10,219 nt of DNA from Nitrospirota bacterium. Its GTDB lineage: Bacteria > Nitrospirota > Leptospirillia > Leptospirillales > Leptospirillaceae. The stretch spans positions 1-10,219 of the forward strand of contig JAJZGM010000024.1 of the NCBI GenBank assembly GCA_021828525.1, given 5' to 3'. The notes under the pieces were generated by a model. That model had not been told where the DNA came from. It saw only the letters and a list, made by a program, of their open reading frames with translations, and searched no databases. The translations under genes and the position numbers were made by a program. Below, piece after piece: positions 1-7,050 of this stretch (position 1 is its first letter; every line of letters starts with the position of its first letter).

Positions 1-436
1 CGATGTCGAAGTCCCTGACGCGCTCTCCCCGTTCGGCGGGGAGGTCGTAGACGAGAAAGGGACGGCCGGAGAGGTCGATGACGACCCGGGCCAGAGCCTC
101 GTCCAAGGGGGCATAGAAGAAGCCGAACCGGTTGATTCCGGCGCGGTCCCCGAGAGCGGTGTCAAGAAGACCCCCCAGGAGCAGTCCGGTGTCCTCGACG
201 GTATGGTGCCAGTCGACCTCCAGATCCCCTTGGGCCCGGAGGGAGAGGTCGAGGAGTCCATGGCGGCACACCTGGTCGAGGAGATGGTCGAAGAAGGGCA
301 TTCCGGTGCTGATTTTGGCCTGTCCCGTCCCTTCGATCAGGAGGTTTCCTTCGATTTTCGTTTCCCGGGTGTGGCGGGAGAGGGAGGCCTTCCGGGGAGG
401 GCCCTCCCCGGATTCCTGCGAATGAGGGTCGGTCAT
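1..436 (-). CDS. hisB: Imidazoleglycerol-phosphate dehydratase HisB (3' end missing)
   Basis: The enzyme dehydrates imidazole glycerol phosphate to imidazole acetol phosphate in cytoplasmic histidine synthesis. About 145 codons are visible and the gene runs off the left edge; the family is usually about 195 residues. Family signatures read directly are the N-terminal RETKIEGNLLIEGTG strand, the metal-binding segment FFDHLLDQVCRHG, and DWHHTVEDTG, the His-His-x-x-Glu-Asp type manganese-site motif. The protein begins as a plain dehydratase with no N-terminal phosphatase domain, so it is not the bifunctional enterobacterial form. The ATG at 436 overlaps the hisC stop as ATGA, and an AAAGGA ribosome-binding site lies 6 nt upstream, so translation is probably coupled to hisC. 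The first 18 residues or so (MTDPHSQESGEGPP...) are a poorly conserved polar extension. Confidence 0.95.
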   Translation of the reverse strand, partial: MTDPHSQESGEGPPRKASLSRHTRETKIEGNLLIEGTGQAKISTGMPFFDHLLDQVCRHGLLDLSLRAQGDLEVDWHHTVEDTGLLLGGLLDTALGDRAGINRFGFFYAPLDEALARVVIDLSGRPFLVYDLPAERGERVRDFDI

Positions 437-1518
437 GGCTGTCCTTTCAATATGAGGGCTAAGGTCGATGCAAACCGGTCGTTCTCCTCCCGTTTTCCGA
501 TCGTGACGCGCAGGCACCCGGCCAGCAGGGGATGCTGCCGGCTGACGTCCCGGACGCGGATGCCCTGGAGGGCCAGTCTTTGGGCGACAAAAGAGGGATC
601 TGCGCCCGCGATCCGGACCAGGAGAAAGTTCGCGCTCGAGGGAAGGGGCGCCACCCCGGAAATGGTCTGGAGACGGTCTCTGAGCTCCTCCCTGAGGCCG
701 ATGATCATCCGGACCTGGGCCTCGAGAATGGGAAAGGACTCGCGGCAGATGAGAGTGGCCGCCCTCTGCGTCAGGATGCCGAGATTGTAGGGGAGGCGGA
801 TCTTGTCGAGCTCGGCCACGATCCGCGGGTTTGCCGCGAGGACTCCGAGGCGGAGAGCTGCGAGTCCCATCTTGGAGAGGGAGCGGAGGACCATGAGGGA
901 GGGGCAGGTGTCCCGGAGGGACAGAAGGGTGTTCCCGGAAAAGGGAAAGTAGGCCTCGTCCACCAGAATTCCCCCGGAAAATTCCCGGCAGAGGCGTTCC
1001 ACCGCCCGGGAGTCGAGGTCTCGTCCGGTGGGGTTGTTGGGGTGGGAGAGGACGATCAGGGAGGGTCTGAGCCTTTTGACAGCCTCGAGGAGCGCCTCCG
1101 GGTCGAGGGAGAAATCCTTCTCGAGGGGAACGGTCCCGACGGGACGACCCGTGATGCGGGCAAGGAGGCGGTACATCGAGAAGGTGGGTTCGGCCAGAAG
1201 GATGGGGCCTGGTGTCAGGAGAAAGAGGTTCTGGAGAATCTCGTCGGAGCCGTTTCCCAGAAAAATGTGATCGGAAGGGAGTCCGAAAAGTCTCTTCCCG
1301 AGAAGTTCCCGAAGTTCGGAGGCCCCTCCGTCGGGATACCGGTTCAGGGGAAGGCGTGCCAGATCCTCTCCCAGCCTCCGGTGAATCTCCGGCGGGAGGT
1401 CGAAGGGGTTTTCCATGGCATCAAGACGGAGGGTCCCTTCGGGAACAGGCTCCTGAGGGATCCCCGACTCGGCCCGGATCTCGGGACGGATCCAGTCAGC
1501 ACAAGCCTCATCCGTCAT
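433..1518 (-). CDS. hisC: Histidinol-phosphate aminotransferase HisC
   Basis: This PLP-dependent fold-type I aminotransferase converts imidazole acetol phosphate and glutamate to histidinol phosphate. The 361-residue length fits the family (about 350-370). Visible signatures are RYPDGGASELRELL near residues 60-73, GNGSDEIL at 88-95, the PLP-ring motif HPNNPTG at 159-165, DEAY at 187-190, and the Schiff-base lysine K216 in RSLSKMGLAALRLG. The C-terminal RVTIGKREEND holds the substrate-binding arginine region. Position inside the his cluster, between hisD and hisB, favours HisC over related aminotransferases such as CobD. The ATG at 1518 overlaps the hisD stop as ATGA, and the gene ends with another ATGA overlap into hisB. 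A GGAAGGG sequence precedes the start. Confidence 0.95.
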   Translation of the reverse strand: MTDEACADWIRPEIRAESGIPQEPVPEGTLRLDAMENPFDLPPEIHRRLGEDLARLPLNRYPDGGASELRELLGKRLFGLPSDHIFLGNGSDEILQNLFLLTPGPILLAEPTFSMYRLLARITGRPVGTVPLEKDFSLDPEALLEAVKRLRPSLIVLSHPNNPTGRDLDSRAVERLCREFSGGILVDEAYFPFSGNTLLSLRDTCPSLMVLRSLSKMGLAALRLGVLAANPRIVAELDKIRLPYNLGILTQRAATLICRESFPILEAQVRMIIGLREELRDRLQTISGVAPLPSSANFLLVRIAGADPSFVAQRLALQGIRVRDVSRQHPLLAGCLRVTIGKREENDRFASTLALILKGQP

Positions 1519-2825
1519 GGCCGGGATCCCTTCCGCCTTAACGCCGCCGACCGGGCATGGCCCTCGAGCCCCTCGGCCCGGGCCAGGATTTCCGAGACCT
1601 CGAGAATCCGGTCGAGATCGTCGACCCTCTCCCCCCCGATGAGGCTCGTCCGTTTCGTGAAGGTCTCGACCGAGACGGGGGAGGCGAACCGGGCCGTCCC
1701 GTTGGTCGGAAGGACATGGCTTGGGCCGAAACAGTAGTCTCCTGCCGCCTCGGGGACGGAGTGCCCCAGGAATACGGCCCCCGCGTTCCTGATTTTTCCG
1801 GCGAACTCCCCGGGATTTGTGACGGCCAGTTCGAGGTGTTCCGGCGCGATGAGGTCGACAAGGGCCGGGGCCAGGTCAAGGGAGGTCAGAATGAGGATGG
1901 CCCCGAAGTCTTCAAGGGACCGGTGCGCGATCTCCCGTCGGGGGAGGGTGCCCAGCTGGCGTTCGAGCTCCTTCGAGACCCCGCTGGCCAGCTCCTCCGA
2001 ATCGGTCAGGAGAACGGCCGAGGCCTGGGTGTCGTGTTCGGCCTGGGCCAGAAGGTCTGCGGCGATGAATGCGGGATCAGCCGAATGGTCGGCAACGATG
2101 AGGACTTCGGTGGGGCCGGCGATCATGTCGATGGCGATGGTTCCGTAGAGCTGGCGCTTGGCCTCGGCCACATAGCGGTTCCCGGGGCCCACGATCTGGT
2201 CGACTGCCGGAAGGCTCTCCGTTCCGAAGGCCAGGGCTGCGATGGCGTGGACCCCTCCGACCGGGAAGATCCTGTCCACGCCAGCCGCATGGCAGGCCGC
2301 GAGGACGACGGGGGCGATGCCTCCGGGGCCTCCCGGCGTGATCACGGAGATTTCCCGGACTCCGGCCACCCGGGCGACGGTGGCCGTCATCAGGACTGTG
2401 GAGGGATAGAGGGCGGTTCCCCCCGGGACGTAGACCGCCACCCGGTCGATGGGGGTAAAGCGGCATCCGGCCCTTTCGGGGGAGGGCGCAAGGTCCCGGA
2501 GATCGTCCCGGAGCCGGCGGTGGTAACCTTCGATCCGGCTTCTGGCAAAGGCTAAGGCCTCTTTAAGGGAGGGCGCAAGCGAATTCCAGGCATTTTTGGC
2601 TACGGAGGTGTCAATTTCGAGTTCCGTCCGGCCTCCGGTAAAGCCGTCGAGGGTCCTGGCCCACGAAAGGAGGGAGTCGTCCCCTCCGGACCGGACGGAG
2701 GTGATGATTTCGGAGACCCTTTCCCGGACCCGGTGGGCCTCCTTGTCCCGGCCCCGGGAGAGGACATGGGCGAGTGCCTTCTTGCCCTCGTCGTGCGATG
2801 TGACCCGCGAGATCAGTCTCTTCAT
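1515..2825 (-). CDS. hisD: Histidinol dehydrogenase HisD
   Basis: This zinc- and NAD-dependent enzyme oxidises L-histidinol through histidinal to L-histidine, the last two steps of the pathway. Family signatures seen include PIDRVAVYVPGGTALYPSTV, VDQIVGPGNRYVAEAKR, IDMIAGPTEVLIVAD, the zinc-site region LLAQAEHDTQAS with its Gln and His, and GPSHVLPTNGTARF near the C-terminus. I place the start at the ATG at 2825 (436 residues, MKRLISRV...). It has GGAGG 8 nt upstream, and the length fits the family's roughly 430. A longer reading begins with a GTG at 2858 that overlaps the hisG stop as GTGA. It adds only 11 non-conserved residues and lacks a ribosome-binding site, though coupling from hisG could still use it. 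The stop overlaps hisC. Confidence 0.95.
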   Translation of the reverse strand: MKRLISRVTSHDEGKKALAHVLSRGRDKEAHRVRERVSEIITSVRSGGDDSLLSWARTLDGFTGGRTELEIDTSVAKNAWNSLAPSLKEALAFARSRIEGYHRRLRDDLRDLAPSPERAGCRFTPIDRVAVYVPGGTALYPSTVLMTATVARVAGVREISVITPGGPGGIAPVVLAACHAAGVDRIFPVGGVHAIAALAFGTESLPAVDQIVGPGNRYVAEAKRQLYGTIAIDMIAGPTEVLIVADHSADPAFIAADLLAQAEHDTQASAVLLTDSEELASGVSKELERQLGTLPRREIAHRSLEDFGAILILTSLDLAPALVDLIAPEHLELAVTNPGEFAGKIRNAGAVFLGHSVPEAAGDYCFGPSHVLPTNGTARFASPVSVETFTKRTSLIGGERVDDLDRILEVSEILARAEGLEGHARSAALRRKGSRP

Positions 2826-2854
2826 GGAAGGACCCTCCGGGTCCCTGGCGGCGG

Positions 2855-3514
2855 TCACCCCGAGATGACCGGTTTGGGGGGAATATGGGGCCTGAGCCGG
2901 TCGACGATCTCCATGACCGTCCTGTTCCTGAGGGACCAGGAGGCCCGGTTGACGATGAGGCGGGCGGTCGACGGAAGAATCTCCTCGACGATCTCGAGGC
3001 GGTTTTCCCGGAGGGTCCGTCCTGTGGCCACAAGGTCCACGATCTGGTCCGCCAGCCCCGTCTGGGGCGCAAGCTCGAGGGACCCATAGAGCTTCAGGAT
3101 CGAGACGGGGATCCCCCGTGCCAGAAAATGCATTTCGGCCAGCCTCGGGTATTTGGTGGCGATCCGGAGGGCCCGCTTTTCCGTCCCCTCCCGGGAGGAT
3201 CCCTCCGGACGGGCCACGACCAGCCGGCAGAATCCCACATTGAGATCAAGGGGTTGGATCATCTCCCGATTCTGCTCTTCGATCTGGTCCCGGCCCACGA
3301 TTCCCATATCGGCCCCTCCATGTTCCACATAGGCGATCACATCGCTCGAGCGGACGAGGAGGAGGCGGAGCGAGGCGTCGTCGGAGTGGCAGGTCAGGGC
3401 CCGGGGATTCCGGCGATATTCGGCAAATCTCCAACCTCCTTTTTCAAAAAGACCCAGGAGGTCGTCGAACATCTTGCCCTTGGGAAGGGCGAGAACGAGG
3501 GAGGGAGATTTTAT
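2855..3514 (-). CDS. hisG: ATP phosphoribosyltransferase, short form (HisGS), apparent AUA start
   Basis: The enzyme catalyses the committed first step of histidine synthesis, joining PRPP and ATP to give phosphoribosyl-ATP. Family signatures are the N-terminal LVLALPKGKMFDDLLGLF, DVIAYVEHGGADMGIVGRD, and the PRPP-binding segment GLADQIVDLVATGRTLREN. With about 219 residues it lacks the C-terminal regulatory domain of long HisG, so it is the short form that normally works with the HisZ regulatory subunit; no hisZ is in the window. The first in-frame ATG (3472) would delete the conserved first beta-strand and the LPKG turn. Between that ATG and the upstream in-frame TGA at 3557-3559 there is no ATG, GTG, TTG or CTG. 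The only plausible initiator is ATA at 3512-3514, with GGAGGA 6 nt upstream, overlapping the murA TAA. Product identity is firm; the start is inferred. Confidence 0.93.
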   Translation of the reverse strand: MKSPSLVLALPKGKMFDDLLGLFEKGGWRFAEYRRNPRALTCHSDDASLRLLLVRSSDVIAYVEHGGADMGIVGRDQIEEQNREMIQPLDLNVGFCRLVVARPEGSSREGTEKRALRIATKYPRLAEMHFLARGIPVSILKLYGSLELAPQTGLADQIVDLVATGRTLRENRLEIVEEILPSTARLIVNRASWSLRNRTVMEIVDRLRPHIPPKPVISG

Positions 3515-4800
3515 GGCTGATCCTCCTGTACGCGCTTGATCCGGGCGCCGAGCAGTTCAAGCTTTCTTTCGATCGCTTCGTAGCCCCTGTCGATATGGTA
3601 CACCCTCTTGATCTCCGTCTCTCCTTCCGCCACCAGTCCGGCCAGGACAAGTCCCGCGGAGGCCCGAAGATCGGAGGCCATCACGATCGCCCCTTCCAGG
3701 CGGCTTCCTCCCCGGACCAGGGCCTGGGAGCCATGGATCTCGATCTCCGCCCCCATCCGGTTCATCTCCATGACATGGGTGAAACGGTTTTCGAAGACCG
3801 TTTCTATCATCGAAGAGGGGCCGCTCGCGGTGGCCATCAGCGGGAGAATCTGAGCCTGCATGTCGGTAGGGAATCCGGGATAGGGAAGGGTGCGGACCGA
3901 CGTCCCGACAGGTTTCCGGATCGCTCCCAGAGTGATCGCCTCTTCCTCGATCCGGGGCTCGGCGCCCATCGCCAGGAGAACGTCGAGGATGGAGGCCAGG
4001 GGGGCGGGGTCGACGCCCTCGATCCGGACGGAATCTCCCAGGAGGGCGGCGCCCACGAGAAAGGTCCCCGCCTCGATTCGGTCGAACATGATCTTGTACC
4101 CGGTCTCGCAAAGGGCTTCAACGCCCTCGATCCGGAGCGTCGAGGTTCCGGCGCCCGAAATCCGGGCCCCCCTTGCCATCAGGAAATGCGCAAGGTCTGC
4201 GACCTCCGGTTCTTCGGCCGCATTTGAGATCGTGGTTGTCCCCCGGGCCAGGACCGCCGCCATCAGGATATTCTCCGTCCCCGTGACTGTCGGATAGGGG
4301 AGGGCGATCTCCGCCCCGACCAGGCCGTCTGTCTCCGCATCGATATATCCGTGGTGGATTGTGATTCGGGCTCCCATTTTTTCGAAGGCCTTGAGGTGCA
4401 TGTCGATGGGCCGGGCTCCGATCAGGCACCCTCCGGGAAGAGAGACCCGGGCACGCCGTTTTCTGGCCAGAAGGGGTCCAAGGCAGAGGACGGAGGCCCG
4501 CATCGTCCGGACGAGATCATAAGGAGCCTCGTAGTCCGGCGTCTGCCTGTCCGAAATGGAAATGGTGCCGGTCCATTCGGAGGGGGAGGTGGCCGGGGGA
4601 TCAAGGTGTTCGGTGTGGGCGCCGAGCTGCCGGAGGAGGGAAAGGGTCGTCCGGATGTCCCGGAGACAGGGGACATTGCGGAGCGTGAATTCCCCTCCGA
4701 GAAGGGAGGAGAAAAGAATCGGAAGAGCGGCATTCTTGGAGCCCGAGATCCTGACCGTTCCCCTCAGGGGATGGCCACCGACTATTCTGAAAGCATCCAA
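3511..4800 (-). CDS. murA: UDP-N-acetylglucosamine 1-carboxyvinyltransferase MurA
   Basis: MurA transfers enolpyruvate from PEP to UDP-GlcNAc, the first committed step of peptidoglycan synthesis in the cytoplasm. The 429-residue length is normal for the family (about 420-430). Signatures are SGSKNAALPI at residues 19-28 with the K22/N23 pair, and the catalytic loop LPGGCLIGARPIDMHL, in which C125 corresponds to the fosfomycin-targeted cysteine (C115 in E. coli). PYPGFPTDMQAQ contains the catalytic aspartate. Having the cysteine rather than aspartate in the loop predicts the fosfomycin-sensitive type; this is an inference. The start is a TTG at 4800, directly before the conserved FRIVGGHPLRGTV, with GAGGG about 7-8 nt upstream that overlaps the prmC stop region. 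No in-frame ATG fits better. The gene lies 10 nt after prmC. Confidence 0.96.
   Translation of the reverse strand: MDAFRIVGGHPLRGTVRISGSKNAALPILFSSLLGGEFTLRNVPCLRDIRTTLSLLRQLGAHTEHLDPPATSPSEWTGTISISDRQTPDYEAPYDLVRTMRASVLCLGPLLARKRRARVSLPGGCLIGARPIDMHLKAFEKMGARITIHHGYIDAETDGLVGAEIALPYPTVTGTENILMAAVLARGTTTISNAAEEPEVADLAHFLMARGARISGAGTSTLRIEGVEALCETGYKIMFDRIEAGTFLVGAALLGDSVRIEGVDPAPLASILDVLLAMGAEPRIEEEAITLGAIRKPVGTSVRTLPYPGFPTDMQAQILPLMATASGPSSMIETVFENRFTHVMEMNRMGAEIEIHGSQALVRGGSRLEGAIVMASDLRASAGLVLAGLVAEGETEIKRVYHIDRGYEAIERKLELLGARIKRVQEDQP
3512..3526 (-). promoter_or_regulatory. Ribosome-binding site and ATA start of hisG
   Basis: On the minus strand GGAGGA (3526-3521) is followed by TCAGCC and then ATA (3514-3512), an ideal spacing for initiation. 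The site lies inside the last codons of murA, whose TAA stop (3513-3511) overlaps the ATA. A single G in place of the second A would give the ATGA stop/start overlap seen at the hisD-hisC and hisC-hisB junctions. The conserved HisG N-terminus reads on directly from this ATA. Confidence 0.7.
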
Positions 4801-4810
4801 GCCCGTTCCC

Positions 4811-5698
4811 TCATTTTTTCCAGATGATGACCCTGTCCCGGCCCGACACGTCCCTCATGACGGCGGGAGGACCCGAAAATGGTGTTCCCGGAGAGGGCCA
4901 GGCCTCTCCTCCCTCCCGGAAGGAGCGAGCTTGCCCCTCTCCGATTTCGAAGGCCAGAAGACCCCCCTCCTTCAGAAGGCCGGGGGCTGTGGAGAGGATC
5001 TTCCGGTAGCAGGCGAGCCCGTCAGATCCTCCGTCGAGCGCTGCTGCGGGCTCGTGGTCCCGGACTTCCGGTTCGAGCATCGGGAGGATGCCTGTGGGAA
5101 TGTAGGGAGGGTTTGAGAGGACCAGGTCGAAAGCGGGCCTGTCCGCAAGCATCTCCCCCCAGCTTCCCTGAATCACTGAAAGTCTCTCTTCGAGCCCGAA
5201 CAGTCTCCTGTTTTCAAGGAGGATCCCGAGGGCCGCAGGCTCCCGTTCGACGGCCACACCAAAGGTGGAGGGACATTCGAGCAGAAGGGTCAGGACGATG
5301 ATCCCGGTGCCTGCCCCGAGATCGAGAATCCGGGCCGGATCCTCCGTCCGGCGTCCGGCCAGGTGGTCGAGGGCACAGAGAACGAGGTGCTCGGTCTCGG
5401 GCCTGGGGATCAGGACACCCGGACCAACCCGGAAGCTCCGGCCAAAAAATGGGACCGATCCCACAATGAAGTGGAAGGGTTCTCTTTTTGCCCGGCGTTC
5501 GATCCAACTCCGGAAGATCGTCCGGTGCTCCATCGGCAGGGGATCCGGTCCCCGGGTCCAGGGAGCGGTGGGGGAGCCCAGGAGGGCCCCCATCAGGGCC
5601 CGGGACTCAAGGGCCGGATTGTCGAGTCCTTCCAGGCGTTCCTGTCCCCAGAGAAGCCATTCCGAGACGCTTTCCGGATGCTCCCTTCGGAGGGCCAT
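4811..5698 (-). CDS. prmC: Peptide chain release factor N5-glutamine methyltransferase PrmC (HemK)
   Basis: This SAM-dependent enzyme methylates the glutamine of the GGQ motif in release factors, which strengthens peptide release. The 295-residue protein has the usual two parts: a helical N-terminal substrate-binding domain (about residues 1-90) and a Rossmann methyltransferase domain. Motifs seen are VLIPRPETEHLV (95-106), the SAM loop DLGAGTG (126-132), and the catalytic NPPYIP (196-201), followed by EPAAALDGGSDGLACYR. The ATG at 5698 shares one base with the prfA stop (TGATG) and lacks a strong ribosome-binding site of its own, so reinitiation after prfA is likely. Its substrate RF1 is encoded immediately upstream, the usual prfA-prmC pairing. 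Confidence 0.95.
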   Translation of the reverse strand: MALRREHPESVSEWLLWGQERLEGLDNPALESRALMGALLGSPTAPWTRGPDPLPMEHRTIFRSWIERRAKREPFHFIVGSVPFFGRSFRVGPGVLIPRPETEHLVLCALDHLAGRRTEDPARILDLGAGTGIIVLTLLLECPSTFGVAVEREPAALGILLENRRLFGLEERLSVIQGSWGEMLADRPAFDLVLSNPPYIPTGILPMLEPEVRDHEPAAALDGGSDGLACYRKILSTAPGLLKEGGLLAFEIGEGQARSFREGGEAWPSPGTPFSGPPAVMRDVSGRDRVIIWKK

Positions 5699-6795
5699 CA
5701 GGCGAAGTTCTTGATTTCCTCGGCCCGGTCGTGGGCCCGAAGGGCATCCACCAGAGGTTCAAGCTCCCCTTCCATGACCCGGTCGAGCTGGTAGAGCGTG
5801 AGGCCGATCCGGTGGTCGGTCATCCGGTTCTGAGGGAAATTGTAGGTCCGGATGCGCTCGGACCGGTCTCCGGATCCGACGAGGCTCTTTCTGTGGGAGG
5901 CGATCTCCTGGTTCTGACGGGCCACCTCCTGCTCAAGGATGCGGGACCTGAGAACCGCCATGGCCTTGGCCCTGTTCTTGAGCTGGGAACGCTCGTCCTG
6001 GCAGCTGACCACAATCCCGGTCGGGATATGGGTGATGCGGACCGCCGAGTAGGTGGTGTTGACGCTCTGTCCTCCCGCGCCCGAAGAACAAAAGGTATCG
6101 ATCCTGAGATCCTTCGGATCGATCGCGACCTCGACTTCGAGGGCCTCCGGCAGGATTGCGACCGTGACGGTGGAGGTATGGATCCGCCCCCCGGCTTCCG
6201 TCACCGGAACCCTCTGGACCCGGTGGACACCGCTTTCATACTTGAGGCGGCTGTAGGCGTTTTTTCCCTGGACATAGATGATGAACTCCCGGGCCCCCCC
6301 GATGTCTGTCTCGGTCGACTCCATTACCTCGGCCCGGTACCCCATCCGCTCGATAAAGCGGAGGTACATCCTTCCGAGCTCTGCGGCGAAAAGCGCCGCC
6401 TCCTCCCCTCCCGCTCCCGCCCTGATCTCGATGAAGAGGTTCCGGTCGTCGCGCTGGTCTTTGGGAAGGATGGCATCGACAAGCCGTCCCTCGAGGGAAG
6501 AAAGTTCTTCCCTCAATCGGCGGTCTTCTCCCGAGACGAGGTCGGCCATGGCGGGATCTCCCCTGATCTCTCCCAGGTCTTCCTGCTCCTTCCTGAGTTT
6601 TTTCCACTGGTCGAAAAGCTCGACCACGTGCCCCAGTTCAGCCTGGTCCTGCGCCAGCTTCCGGTACTGGTCCGGGTGTTTTGAGATCTCGGGGCTGGCC
6701 ATTTTTCCGGAAAGCTCGTCGTAGCGGTCCCGCAGCGACTGGAGCCGGGGAAGAATCTTTTCGAGGATTTCCGGAGTGACGTCCATGGTGGCCAT
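5698..6795 (-). CDS. prfA: Peptide chain release factor 1 (RF1)
   Basis: RF1 recognises UAA and UAG in the ribosomal A site and triggers hydrolysis of peptidyl-tRNA. The 365-residue protein shows the conserved RAGAGGEEAALFA (125-137), HRVQRVPVTEAGGRIHTS with the RF1-type P-x-T stop-reading tripeptide (PVT, 197-199), and GAGGQSVNTT with the GGQ motif at 241-243. RF2 would have SPF at the tripeptide, so RF1 is clear. Two ATGs lie three codons apart (6795 and 6786), and neither has an obvious Shine-Dalgarno sequence. The first is 5 nt after the rpmE stop. The gene overlaps prmC by one base. Confidence 0.96.
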   Translation of the reverse strand: MATMDVTPEILEKILPRLQSLRDRYDELSGKMASPEISKHPDQYRKLAQDQAELGHVVELFDQWKKLRKEQEDLGEIRGDPAMADLVSGEDRRLREELSSLEGRLVDAILPKDQRDDRNLFIEIRAGAGGEEAALFAAELGRMYLRFIERMGYRAEVMESTETDIGGAREFIIYVQGKNAYSRLKYESGVHRVQRVPVTEAGGRIHTSTVTVAILPEALEVEVAIDPKDLRIDTFCSSGAGGQSVNTTYSAVRITHIPTGIVVSCQDERSQLKNRAKAMAVLRSRILEQEVARQNQEIASHRKSLVGSGDRSERIRTYNFPQNRMTDHRIGLTLYQLDRVMEGELEPLVDALRAHDRAEEIKNFA

Positions 6796-6800
6796 CGGCG

Positions 6801-7016
6801 TCAGGCCTTTTTCCTGTCCTCTTTCCGGTATTTCTTCATGAAGCGTTCCACGCGTCCTTCGGTATCGATGATCTTCTGTGTGCCGGTAAAGAAGGGATGA
6901 CAGGCGTTGCAGATGTCAAGATGCAGGTCGCCGACAGAATTCCTGGTTTCGAAGGTGTTGCCGCAGGCACAGACAACCCTGGCCGGCATGTAGTCCGGAT
7001 GAATGCCTTTTTTCAT
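6801..7016 (-). CDS. rpmE: 50S ribosomal protein L31, zinc-binding type
   Basis: This is a small large-subunit ribosomal protein of 71 residues, a typical length. It begins MKKGIHPDY and carries the zinc ligands of the Cys-containing form: C16-A-C18 and C36-N-A-C39. HPFFTGTQKIIDTEGRVERF follows. The cysteines make this the zinc-containing version rather than the zinc-independent paralogue made under zinc starvation. GGGAG lies 6-7 nt before the ATG. The gene sits 34 nt after rho and 5 nt before prfA. The rho-rpmE gap contains a GGATCGATCC palindrome but no terminator-like T-run. Confidence 0.96.
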   Translation of the reverse strand: MKKGIHPDYMPARVVCACGNTFETRNSVGDLHLDICNACHPFFTGTQKIIDTEGRVERFMKKYRKEDRKKA

Positions 7017-7050
7017 TTCGTTCTCCCGAATGCGGGGAAGGATCGATCCC

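Noticed and set aside
532..1737. 401-codon plus-strand open frame opposite hisC/hisD
   Set aside because: It is an antisense shadow of well-supported his genes, with no family signature.
2826..2858. HisD start at GTG (2858)
   Set aside because: There is no Shine-Dalgarno sequence and the added residues are non-conserved; the ATG at 2825 has GGAGG. Coupled initiation at the GTG cannot be fully excluded.
5488..6684. 398-codon plus-strand open frame opposite prmC/prfA
   Set aside because: It is an antisense shadow of prmC and prfA, both with catalytic motifs on the minus strand.
7040..7050. GGATCGATCC palindrome between rho and rpmE considered as a terminator
   Set aside because: It is short, has no loop and no following T-run, and rpmE follows closely.
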